A stretch of DNA of 64,000 nt from SIG598 sp045580875 (GTDB taxonomy: Bacteria > Bacillota > Clostridia > Oscillospirales > Acutalibacteraceae): NCBI GenBank assembly GCA_045580875.1, contig JAZNOP010000020.1:1-64000 (forward strand), read 5' to 3'. This document shows, piece by piece, positions 34,994-42,541 of this stretch (its first letter is position 1; each line of letters begins with the position of its first letter). The translations under genes were made by a program, and so were the position numbers. The notes beneath the pieces are model-generated. The model searched no databases, was not told where the DNA came from, and saw only the letters and a list, made by a program, of their open reading frames with translations.

Positions 34994-35773
34994 ATGATCG
35001 AAGATTTTATGGATCGAATTGTTTATATAGAAACTGATGGTGACGATGCTGTTTTTGCACAGAGAGAAAAAGAATTTCAACGAATGCCATTTGAACTTGA
35101 ACGTACGCTTCTACGGTTTGTTGCTGAGGGCAAGCCGAAAGAGCTGGTGGATTTCTGCATAACCTCACTGGTGCAGTCGCCAAATCTGCGAATTCCGGTT
35201 GGCCGGACATCAAAGGACAGGATTCGCCAGCAGAAGTATAATGTGGTGTCGGGAATAGCGCTTGTGTGCCGTGCAGCTATAATGGGAGGTGCGCCTGAAA
35301 TAGAGTGCTATGCCCGAAGTGACAAGGCGATAATGCAGATCGACGAAATGAATAATGAGCTGTCTATCTATAAGGTGCTTGTCCAGTCTGCTGTAGATTA
35401 TGCTGCACTTGTACGGGATACAAAGACCAATGCGCACCATCCGAAGGTCGTTCGTCACTGTATTCAGTACATTGCAGCACATACACATCAGAGCATTACG
35501 CTGGAAAATATTGCCGAGGGCACCGGGTATTCAAAGGAATATATTGCAAAGCTTTTCCATAAACACATGGGTATATCTATCAGTGATTATATCCAGAAAG
35601 TCCGTATCGATGAGGCAAAAGAGCTGCTGAGACAAGGGAAGAGCTGCGGCGAAGTGGCGTATATTCTCAATTATTCAACCCAGAGCTATTTCATCCGTCA
35701 ATTCCGAAAGCTGACTGGGATGACTCCGAAAGCATATACAGACCATTGGCGCAGCAGCGAAGCATCGGTTTGA
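34994..35773 (+). CDS. AraC-family transcriptional regulator
   Basis: The 259-residue protein has an unrecognised N-terminal sensor part (about 1-150) and a C-terminal AraC double helix-turn-helix (about 155-252, 'ITLENIAEGTGYSKEYIAKLFHK', 'VAYILNYSTQSYFIRQFRK'). ATG with AGGAG. It is divergent to the GH3 operon across 140 bp with the inverted repeat, so it is the likely sugar-responsive regulator of the GH3 genes. Confidence 0.9.
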   Translation: MIEDFMDRIVYIETDGDDAVFAQREKEFQRMPFELERTLLRFVAEGKPKELVDFCITSLVQSPNLRIPVGRTSKDRIRQQKYNVVSGIALVCRAAIMGGAPEIECYARSDKAIMQIDEMNNELSIYKVLVQSAVDYAALVRDTKTNAHHPKVVRHCIQYIAAHTHQSITLENIAEGTGYSKEYIAKLFHKHMGISISDYIQKVRIDEAKELLRQGKSCGEVAYILNYSTQSYFIRQFRKLTGMTPKAYTDHWRSSEASV

Positions 35774-35810
35774 TTAAATTAAACAGAGCTGAAAATATAC
35801 TATAAATCAC

Positions 35811-35856
35811 AACCACCGCATAACGGTCAAAAATTGACGACTGCTATGCGGTGGTT
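35811..35856 (+). terminator. Terminator of the AraC gene
   Basis: AACCACCGCATA and TATGCGGTGGTT form a 12-bp outer stem with an inner GTCAA/TTGAC stem; the plus-strand flank is short on T. It can also act as a block between the convergent genes. Confidence 0.65.
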
Positions 35857-35957
35857 TGCAATTTGTATGAAAATATGAAAATTAGAGCAGGGGATACCTG
35901 TAGTGGATAATATGTGCCGTTAACAGTGAGATTGATACCCCCAAAAAAGTATGTGGT

Positions 35958-36530
35958 TTATAGTTTTTTATGCATTCCAACTGCTGCCAATGTATCAACA
36001 TCCCACTGTATGCAGTACATATTAAGCTCAGCCAGCGTTTCTATCAGCAGATCGTTGTATTCGCCGTAAGGAGCACGGAGCAGGGTAGGGCGGATGCCGG
36101 TTATTGCCTCGATCTTGCTATTGCAGGCTTCTATTTCACTGACCATCTGTTCAGCGGAAAGTTTTGACATATGAGGGTGTGTATCAGAATGGTTCATAAT
36201 CTCGTGACCTGCTTCATGCAGAGCCAGTACCGATTCCGGGTATTTGTCGACCCATTCGCCTACGACAAAAAATGTTGCCTTTATATCGTATTTGGCAAGA
36301 ATTTCGATGAGCGTCTGTGTATCTTCATTGCCCCATGCTGCATCAAATGAGATACTGATGGTTTTGTCGTCATCATTTCTGCCGACAGCGTATATTGGCA
36401 GCTTGCGCGGAGTGGCTGTAGTGCTGACAGATGCACCGCTGAGTGCTGTGGTAAAGACTGTCGCAAATATTATTGTAAACAGCAGCAGTGCCAGCAGCTG
36501 CTTCTTCCCGATAACCTTGAAGTAATCCAT
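35958..36530 (-). pseudogene. Truncated polysaccharide deacetylase
   Basis: 190 residues: an N-terminal hydrophobic segment (about 12-32) and a NodB-type deacetylase domain with 'ISFDAAWG', 'HSDTHPHMSKL' (metal His) and 'RAPYGEYN'. The frame ends soon after 'WDVDTL', so the last roughly 55 residues present in sporulation-type deacetylases (PdaB-like) are missing, including the final catalytic segment around 'LLHNG'. ATG with GGAGGT. This probably is a non-functional 3'-truncated gene. Isolated between AraC and TetR genes. Confidence 0.65.
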
Positions 36531-36688
36531 AATTATAACCTCCATTAATTGATTTGTAATTTATATGCCTGAATGTTGTAAAATATAAACACATTGTTAT
36601 CACTTCAGTCATAGTGTCGCTTCAGGGCGGAGGAGCATGCATCTATGATTTATCCTCACGAAGAAGAAATTTAACCTATATGTTTTTA

Positions 36689-36717
36689 TTGACAATTGAA
36701 TGTTATTAAAATATAAT
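36689..36717 (+). promoter_or_regulatory. Consensus sigma-A promoter of the TetR/GNAT unit
   Basis: TTGACA (36689-36694) and TATAAT (36712-36717) are 17 nt apart, both perfect matches to the consensus, 45 bp upstream of the TetR start. Confidence 0.85.
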
Positions 36718-36761
36718 AAAACCAATGATGTAAAACGCTTGTTTTAGAAAGGTTGCTGTTT

Positions 36762-37367
36762 ATGCCTCCAAAGCCTAAGTTTACAAAAGAAGAAATTGTT
36801 GCAGCTGCACTTGATCTTGTAAGTGAAAATGGAATTAATGCTTTGACTGCTCGTGAACTCGGAAACCGACTTGGTAGTTCGGCTCGTCCTGTATTTACTG
36901 TATTCAATTCTATGGAAGAAGTTCAGGAAGAAGTGCGTGCTGCCGCCCTGAAACGTTTTGAGTCTTATGCGGAAAAAGCTATGCATTACACACCTGTGTT
37001 CAAGCAGGTAGGAATGCAGATGATTCTCTTTGCAATTGAAGAGCCGAAATTGTACCAGCTTCTTTATATGTCTGAATGCGCCGGTGCAAATGATTTTGAG
37101 AGCATTGTCAAGCGGCTTGGTGACGTGGCTGATCTTTGTGTGAGTGTCATTCAGCGGGATTATGGACTGGTTGAAAAGGATGCAAAGCAGCTTTTTGAAC
37201 ACGTTTGGATTTATACTTTTGGAATAGGCGCATTGTGTGCGACAGGAATGTGCAGTTTTACGCAGGAAGAGATCATACAGATGCTTGGCCAGAATTTCAT
37301 TGCAATGCTTATGTACGCAAAATCAGGAAAACTGACACAACCGACAGTTGTTCCCAAAGAAGTATGA
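36762..37367 (+). CDS. TetR-family regulator
   Basis: The 201-residue protein has an N-terminal TetR helix-turn-helix (about residues 8-50, 'IVAAALDLVSENGINALTARELGNRLG') and a helical ligand domain. The ATG at 36762 has GAAAGG 9 nt upstream; the upstream TTG is not needed. It lies 10 nt before a GNAT gene, probably one unit, under a consensus promoter. Target unknown. Confidence 0.85.
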   Translation: MPPKPKFTKEEIVAAALDLVSENGINALTARELGNRLGSSARPVFTVFNSMEEVQEEVRAAALKRFESYAEKAMHYTPVFKQVGMQMILFAIEEPKLYQLLYMSECAGANDFESIVKRLGDVADLCVSVIQRDYGLVEKDAKQLFEHVWIYTFGIGALCATGMCSFTQEEIIQMLGQNFIAMLMYAKSGKLTQPTVVPKEV

Positions 37368-37377
37368 GAATATTGAT

Positions 37378-37899
37378 ATGAAGATTATTTTAGAAACAGA
37401 GAGATTGATTCTGAGAGAACTGACATACGAAGATTTTGATGCTCTGTATGCGATTCTTGGTGATTCAGATATTATGGAGCACTATCCGTATACTTTTGAT
37501 GAAAATAGAGTTCGTGGCTGGATCGAGAGAAATATTCAGCGATATAAGACTGACGGCTTTGGCTTGTGGGCAGTGATATTGAAAGAAACAGGTGAGATGA
37601 TAGGTGACTGCGGTATTACCATGCAGAATATTAATGGAACAATGTTGCCTGAGGCAGGATATCATATCAGAAAAGATCACCAGCGAAATGGGTATGCATC
37701 TGAAGCTGCGGCTGCCTGTATCGGGTATGCTTTTGAAACGTATAATTTTCCGGCAGTGTACTCGTATATGAAATACACAAATATCCCTTCTCAGCGTACG
37801 GCTGTGAAAAATGGAATGAAATTTATAGTAGAATATGCTGATCCTGACAATACATACACAAGAGTTTATGCTGTCAGCAGGGATGAGTGGGACAAATAA
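37378..37899 (+). CDS. RimJ/RimL-type GNAT acetyltransferase
   Basis: The 173-residue protein opens 'IILETERLILREL', the hallmark of the RimJ/RimL/Acetyltransf_3 group, with acetyl-CoA motif A around 'IRKDHQRNGYASEAA' (about 100). It transfers an acetyl group from acetyl-CoA to amine substrates; the target is unknown. It lies 10 nt after the TetR gene. The ATG at 37378 is used because the upstream start overlaps TetR. Confidence 0.85.
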   Translation: MKIILETERLILRELTYEDFDALYAILGDSDIMEHYPYTFDENRVRGWIERNIQRYKTDGFGLWAVILKETGEMIGDCGITMQNINGTMLPEAGYHIRKDHQRNGYASEAAAACIGYAFETYNFPAVYSYMKYTNIPSQRTAVKNGMKFIVEYADPDNTYTRVYAVSRDEWDK

Positions 37900-37966
37900 A
37901 AGCCAGATACATTGCGTTTTGTCAGGGAAACCTGCCTATTATAAAATTTCAAAAGGAGTGGAATAA

Positions 37967-38386
37967 ATGAAGAAATCATTATGCGGTGCTGATTGCACCA
38001 ACTGTCAGTGGAACGAAACCTGTGCGGGCTGCTCGGAGGAAAAATGCTTCATAGCCAGATACATAAAGGTAGATGGCAAGGAGAAATATGATCAATTCAA
38101 ACAGACTCTTATAGAAGAATTTAATTCGCTTTGTATACCGGGCATGCCCAAAATTGATAAATTGTATGAGTTGGTCGGTAATTTTGTTAATCTAGAATAT
38201 TTTCTTCCGAATGGTCAGAAAGTAAAATTTCTTGATGATAACAGCGTATACCTTGGAAATCAGGTTGAATGTGAATTTGGAGAGGACAGATGTTTCGGGC
38301 TTATTGCCGGACTCGACTTTATGCTTGTTTGTGAATATGGCGAAAACTGTGCAGATCCTGAAATAGTGATATTTAAGCGCAGATAA
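37967..38386 (+). CDS. DUF3795-like protein
   Basis: The 139-residue protein has a Cys-rich N-terminus 'CGADCTNCQWNETCAGCSEEKCF', typical of DUF3795, likely binding metal. The C-terminal half is alpha/beta with no enzyme motif. ATG with AAAAGGAG. It lies in a loose row of short plus-strand genes (67 nt after the GNAT gene). Function unknown. Confidence 0.7.
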   Translation: MKKSLCGADCTNCQWNETCAGCSEEKCFIARYIKVDGKEKYDQFKQTLIEEFNSLCIPGMPKIDKLYELVGNFVNLEYFLPNGQKVKFLDDNSVYLGNQVECEFGEDRCFGLIAGLDFMLVCEYGENCADPEIVIFKRR

Positions 38387-38412
38387 ATGATCTGATTAAG
38401 AGGTGAGAGAAT

Positions 38413-39135
38413 ATGGCTATGTGGAATCCGTGGCGAGGGTGCAGAAAATGCAGTGATGGGTGTCTGCATTGTTATATTCATAAAGGAGATTCCAAACGCG
38501 GTATAGATACAAGTGAAATTATCAAAACCAATGATTTTGGTAAACCGGCAGACCGATTGAAAAATGGAAATTACAAGATGAAATCGGGAATTGTATACAC
38601 CTGCTTTTCGTCAGATTTTTTAATTGAAGAAGCTGACGAGTGGCGCGGTGAATGCTGGCGGATGATAAAGGAACGGTCAGACTGTACATTCCTTTTCCTT
38701 ACAAAGCGTATCGAGCGATTTATGGAATGTATTCCCTATGATTGGGGAGATGGATATCCAAATGTCGTTGTTTGCTGCACAGTTGAAAATCAGATGAATG
38801 CCGATAAGAAGCTCTCAATACTTCAGACACTTCCGATTGCTCATAAGTGCATCACAGCTCAGCCTCTGATCGAGAATATTGATATTGAAAGATATCTTGA
38901 TGACATAGAATTGGTTGTTGTCGGAGGAGAGTCGGATATCTCGGCAAGACCGCTTGATTATGCATGGGTTTTAAATATCAGAGAACAGTGCATACGTAAA
39001 AATGTATCATTTGAATTTCGCCAATGCGGAACACATTTTATTAAAGACGGAAGACAATATAAGATTCAGGCCAAAGATTTATGCAGTCAAGCCAGGAAAG
39101 CGGGAATTAATTTTAACACAAAGACCGGTCAGTAA
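38413..39135 (+). CDS. DUF5131-family (phage Gp37/Gp68-like) protein
   Basis: The 240-residue protein starts 'WNPWRGCRKCSDGCLHCY', the Cys motif of phage Gp37/Gp68-like proteins (DUF5131), and has 'FLFLTKR' and 'VVVGGESD' in the later part, as in the family. The CxxxC...CxxCY arrangement hints at a radical-SAM-like iron-sulfur site, but activity is unproven. ATG with AGAGGTGAG. It lies 26 nt after the DUF3795 gene. Such genes are common in phages and in genomic islands. Confidence 0.75.
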   Translation: MAMWNPWRGCRKCSDGCLHCYIHKGDSKRGIDTSEIIKTNDFGKPADRLKNGNYKMKSGIVYTCFSSDFLIEEADEWRGECWRMIKERSDCTFLFLTKRIERFMECIPYDWGDGYPNVVVCCTVENQMNADKKLSILQTLPIAHKCITAQPLIENIDIERYLDDIELVVVGGESDISARPLDYAWVLNIREQCIRKNVSFEFRQCGTHFIKDGRQYKIQAKDLCSQARKAGINFNTKTGQ

Positions 39136-39196
39136 TATCGAAAGATCATTTACATTGAATCGTTAGGTTATATAGTGAATTATTGAGGTAATGAAA

Positions 39197-40084
39197 ATGA
39201 AAAACGAAGGATTTCAGAATATAGTTCAATTCGTCCAGTATACGGACAATGACTATCAGAGGGTATGTGATTTTTTGGTTGAACTTTGCGGTCATGGAAC
39301 TGCTCATATGAACTGGAACTGGGCGAGATTTGAGTGGATGTATCATCATCCTTACTGTAACCGAGCACAGCTTGGATCAATAGGCTTATGGAAAGATGAT
39401 AACAAGGTCGTTGGAGCTGCAATTTTAGATCTGTACTATGGTGAAGCATTTTGTGCTTCTTTACCGAAATACAAATATATTCTGCCTGAAATTTACAATT
39501 ATGCTTATAAGAATCTGAGTGACGAAAACGGAATTGGAATATCAGCATCTGATACGGATACGGAAACTCAGTCGCTGCTTGAATCACTTGGTTTTGAAAA
39601 AGCGGAACAAACCGAACAGTTATACTTCATTGAACTTGACGAAATACAGCCATATACGCTTCCTGAGCCATTTATTATTCGCTCAATTAATCTTCCGGAA
39701 GAAAAAGAAGCGTATAATGTTGTTATCTGGAAGGGATTTGATCATGAAGGCGATACGGAAGAACTGGAAAAGATGCGAAGCAATACTGCAGCGATACCGC
39801 CGAATCTTAAAACTGAGCTGTGTCTGGCGGTAGACGACGGCAATGAATTTGCAGCTCATTGCTCTTGCTGGTTTGATAAGCGAACAGATTATGCCTATAT
39901 CGAGCCGGTTTGTACTATACCGAAATATCGCGGCAAGGGATTAGGTCGTGCGGTGCTGCTGGAGACACTTGCCCGTTGTAAAGCTATGGGAGCGGAAAAA
40001 GCTATTGTACTGTCTGACCAGAGTTTTTATCAGAAGCTTGGTTTTGAACCGCTTGAAGGATACAGTTTCTACTGGAAAAAATAA
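39197..40084 (+). CDS. Double-GNAT acetyltransferase
   Basis: The 295-residue protein is long for a GNAT protein; the first half looks like a degenerate GNAT module and the second holds acetyl-CoA motif A 'TIPKYRGKGLGRAVLLE' (about 230) and a C-terminal 'YQKLGFEPL'. The ATG at 39197 is chosen for GAGGT 7 nt upstream; an ATG six bases earlier overlaps that SD. Substrate unknown. It heads a row of three GNAT genes. Confidence 0.8.
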   Translation: MKNEGFQNIVQFVQYTDNDYQRVCDFLVELCGHGTAHMNWNWARFEWMYHHPYCNRAQLGSIGLWKDDNKVVGAAILDLYYGEAFCASLPKYKYILPEIYNYAYKNLSDENGIGISASDTDTETQSLLESLGFEKAEQTEQLYFIELDEIQPYTLPEPFIIRSINLPEEKEAYNVVIWKGFDHEGDTEELEKMRSNTAAIPPNLKTELCLAVDDGNEFAAHCSCWFDKRTDYAYIEPVCTIPKYRGKGLGRAVLLETLARCKAMGAEKAIVLSDQSFYQKLGFEPLEGYSFYWKK

Positions 40085-40110
40085 ACGATTGAATTAAGGA
40101 GAATAAATTA

Positions 40111-40560
40111 ATGATCAGAATACTCGACCTACGCAGTATTGAAGAACTCAGGCAGTGGGCAGAAAGAATACGTGCCTGTGACTGGGACGCCGCAAGACTT
40201 CTGGCTGATCTTATTGACCAGAACAGATTTTTCGAATTACTCGGTGACGGATGTCTTCTGATAATGGCAGACGGAGAAAAAGTCGTCTCATTCTGTACAC
40301 TTGCGCCAAGAGACTGTGTGGACGATGATACCCTTTTTCCGTGGATTGGATTTGTGTTTACTGCTCCTGAGTACCGCGGTAACAGATACAGTGGTAAGCT
40401 CATTGAATATGCCTGTCAGGAAGCTAAAGAACGTGGGTGTGAAAAGGCATACATTGCAACCGATCATATAGGTCTTTATGAAAAGTACGGATTTACATAT
40501 CTTGAAAGTCGTTTGGATATTTATAACGACATCAGCAGGATATATGTCAGAGAATTATAA
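40111..40560 (+). CDS. GNAT acetyltransferase
   Basis: The 149-residue protein has motif A 'FTAPEYRGNRYSGKLIEY' (about 92) and a C-terminal 'LYEKYGFTYLE'. ATG with AAGGAG. It lies 26 nt after the double-GNAT gene and 13 nt before another GNAT gene, so the three are likely co-transcribed. Acceptor unknown. Confidence 0.82.
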   Translation: MIRILDLRSIEELRQWAERIRACDWDAARLLADLIDQNRFFELLGDGCLLIMADGEKVVSFCTLAPRDCVDDDTLFPWIGFVFTAPEYRGNRYSGKLIEYACQEAKERGCEKAYIATDHIGLYEKYGFTYLESRLDIYNDISRIYVREL

Positions 40561-40573
40561 AGGAGGATTTGCT

Positions 40574-41008
40574 ATGATAAGAAAAATGAAAAAAGGTGAT
40601 ATTACTGAATGTACAGGGATTCTTTGTAAAGTGTATAATAATGATATGTGGCAGTGCCGCTGGACAGAAGAAACCGGTTCTGCATATCTCGAAGATTATT
40701 TTGAATCAAAAAAGTTTGTCGGATTTGTTCTTGAAATAGATGGAAGAATTATCGGAGCGATGTTCGCCCATGAAAAAGTCTGGTGGAATAACAGTGAACT
40801 ATATGTTGACGAGATGTTTGTTCTGCCTGAAATGCAGCGTAAAGGATTTGGCGGTATGCTGATAAATGCGGCAGAGGATTTCGTCCGTGAAAATCGACTT
40901 GCCGGGCTGACACTCTGTACTAATAAGTATGCACCGGCGCCGAATTTCTATAGGAAAAATGGTTTTACCGAAAATGAGTTTATTATCTTCATGTATAAGG
41001 AAATGTAA
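40574..41008 (+). CDS. GNAT acetyltransferase
   Basis: The 144-residue protein has motif A 'VLPEMQRKGFGGMLINAAE' (about 90) and 'FYRKNGFTENEF' near the end. The ATG at 40574 has AGGAGG 8 nt upstream; the long upstream frame from 40478 overlaps the previous gene. It is the last gene in the GNAT run, closed by the terminator at 41047-41101. Confidence 0.82.
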   Translation: MIRKMKKGDITECTGILCKVYNNDMWQCRWTEETGSAYLEDYFESKKFVGFVLEIDGRIIGAMFAHEKVWWNNSELYVDEMFVLPEMQRKGFGGMLINAAEDFVRENRLAGLTLCTNKYAPAPNFYRKNGFTENEFIIFMYKEM

Positions 41009-41046
41009 CGACTAATCCGAAATTATCTAATCAAGTAAATGCATGA

Positions 41047-41101
41047 ATCCACCTGCAATAAACTGGAATTTCCTTAATTTTAGTTTATTTATCAGGTGGA
41101 T
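41047..41101 (+). terminator. Terminator after the GNAT genes
   Basis: ATCCACCTG (41047-41055) pairs with CAGGTGGAT (41093-41101), with further AATAAACT/AGTTTATT pairing inside and cttttgttt after it. Confidence 0.8.
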
Positions 41102-41194
41102 CTTTTGTTTGTTGCTGATTGAGAAAATTGTTATATATGTAAGCTATTATAGATATATTGTGATAAATCAACAAAAATGTTATAAAAACTGTGG

Positions 41195-41223
41195 TTGACT
41201 ATTCTTTTTGTTTGATATACAAT
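41195..41223 (+). promoter_or_regulatory. aroF: Promoter of the DAHP synthase gene
   Basis: TTGACT (41195-41200) and TACAAT (41218-41223) are 17 nt apart, 67 bp upstream of the start. No T-box or other leader structure was recognised in the short 5' UTR. Confidence 0.75.
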
Positions 41224-41289
41224 ATCCAACATATTGTATATAAATGAATATTTATAAATACAAAGATCAAAAGAGCAGAGGTAATAAAA

Positions 41290-42318
41290 ATGGGCATGAA
41301 TTTTCAACGGAAGATGCCTATTCCGCAAGAAGTAAAAAAGGATTTTCCTGTAGATGAAAAAATGGCTCAGATTAAAGCTGAGCGCGACGAAGAGATAAAA
41401 GCGATCTTTGATGGCAGATCTGATAGATTTATTCTGATTATCGGACCATGCTCAGCTGACCACAGCGAACCGGTTCTTGAGTATATGTCACGTCTTCGTA
41501 AGGTTGCAGATCAGGTAGCTGATAAAATACTCATGATTCCGCGTATCTATACGAATAAACCGCGTACCACCGGTCAGGGATACAAGGGTATGCTTCATCA
41601 GCCTGATCCTGATGAAAAACCGGATATGTACAAAGGCATAGTTGCTATCCGCGAGCTTCATATGAATGCTCTTCGTGATTATGGATTTTCATGCGCTGAT
41701 GAAATGCTTTATCCGGAGAATTATCACTATCTTTCTGATCTGCTTTCTTATGTTGCAGTAGGAGCAAGATCTGTAGAAAATCAGCAGCATAGATTAACAG
41801 CAAGCGGAATAAGTGTTCCGGTAGGAATGAAAAATCCGACCGGCGGAGATCTTCACGTAATGATGAACTCTGTAAAAGCAGCGCAGTCCGGTCATACGTT
41901 TATCTATCGCGGATGGGAGGTAACCACCGACGGTAATCCGTATGCACACGCTATTCTTCGCGGATATGTTGATTTTGCAGGCAAAAGCAGTTCAAACTAT
42001 CACTATGAAGATTTGCTTCTTGTTGACGAGCTGTATGCTGAGTCGGGTCTGATGTATCCTTCTGTTGTTGTTGACACAAATCACAATAATTCCGGCAAGC
42101 AGTATCTTGAACAGATAAGAATTGCAAAGGATATTGTACACAGCCGAAATCAGAACAAACACATCAAACGTATCGTCAAAGGTCTTATGATTGAAAGCTA
42201 CATAGAAGACGGCGCACAGGGTACAGGCGAGCATATTTTCGGAAAATCTATTACCGATCCGTGCCTCGGCTGGGAGAAAACAGAAAGACTGATATACGAT
42301 ATTGCTGATAAGCTTTAA
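41290..42318 (+). CDS. aroF: 3-deoxy-7-phosphoheptulonate synthase, class I
   Basis: The 342-residue enzyme condenses phosphoenolpyruvate with erythrose 4-phosphate, the first step of the shikimate pathway. It shows class I landmarks: 'LIIGPCSADH' (about 50), 'RIYTNKPRTTGQGYKG' (about 95), 'VGARSVENQQHR' (about 160), 'GMKNPTGG' and 'VDTNHNNSGK' (metal and PEP binding). Length fits the AroFGH type (about 350). AGAGG SD 8 nt before the ATG. It is monocistronic, with its own promoter and the terminator at 42361-42397. Confidence 0.95.
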   Translation: MGMNFQRKMPIPQEVKKDFPVDEKMAQIKAERDEEIKAIFDGRSDRFILIIGPCSADHSEPVLEYMSRLRKVADQVADKILMIPRIYTNKPRTTGQGYKGMLHQPDPDEKPDMYKGIVAIRELHMNALRDYGFSCADEMLYPENYHYLSDLLSYVAVGARSVENQQHRLTASGISVPVGMKNPTGGDLHVMMNSVKAAQSGHTFIYRGWEVTTDGNPYAHAILRGYVDFAGKSSSNYHYEDLLLVDELYAESGLMYPSVVVDTNHNNSGKQYLEQIRIAKDIVHSRNQNKHIKRIVKGLMIESYIEDGAQGTGEHIFGKSITDPCLGWEKTERLIYDIADKL

Positions 42319-42360
42319 TTCAATATTTGAGTATTTATTGCTGTCAGCAGATTAATAATA

Positions 42361-42397
42361 AAAGCTCCAGGGAATTCATTGATTCCCCGGAGCTTTT
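42361..42397 (+). terminator. aroF: Terminator of the DAHP synthase gene
   Basis: AAAGCTCC/GGAGCTTT and GGGAAT/ATTCCC form one long stem with a single mismatch, followed by tattgg. Nothing else in 42319-42541 except the downstream promoter. Confidence 0.82.
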
Positions 42398-42461
42398 ATT
42401 GGTCGCCGAAAAGGCATGAAGAAACCACTCGTTCAAAATAAAGCAAAATGTAAGGCAATAA

Positions 42462-42491
42462 TTGCATATTTACGATAAATTACGTTATAAT
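42462..42491 (+). promoter_or_regulatory. Promoter of the kinase gene
   Basis: TTGCAT (42462-42467) and TATAAT (42486-42491) with an 18-nt spacer, 51 bp upstream of the kinase start. Confidence 0.6.
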
Positions 42492-42541
42492 ATAAAATAA
42501 ATTTAATCACACAAAATTATTAATAAGGAAGAATAAAAAGA

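Noticed and set aside
36643..36674. Nine-codon open frame with a good SD (GGAGGAG) upstream of the TetR promoter
   Set aside because: Too short to support without expression evidence, and it lies upstream of the mapped promoter.
41110..41289. T-box or riboswitch leader before the DAHP synthase gene
   Set aside because: The leader after the promoter is under 70 nt and has no specifier or antiterminator pattern.
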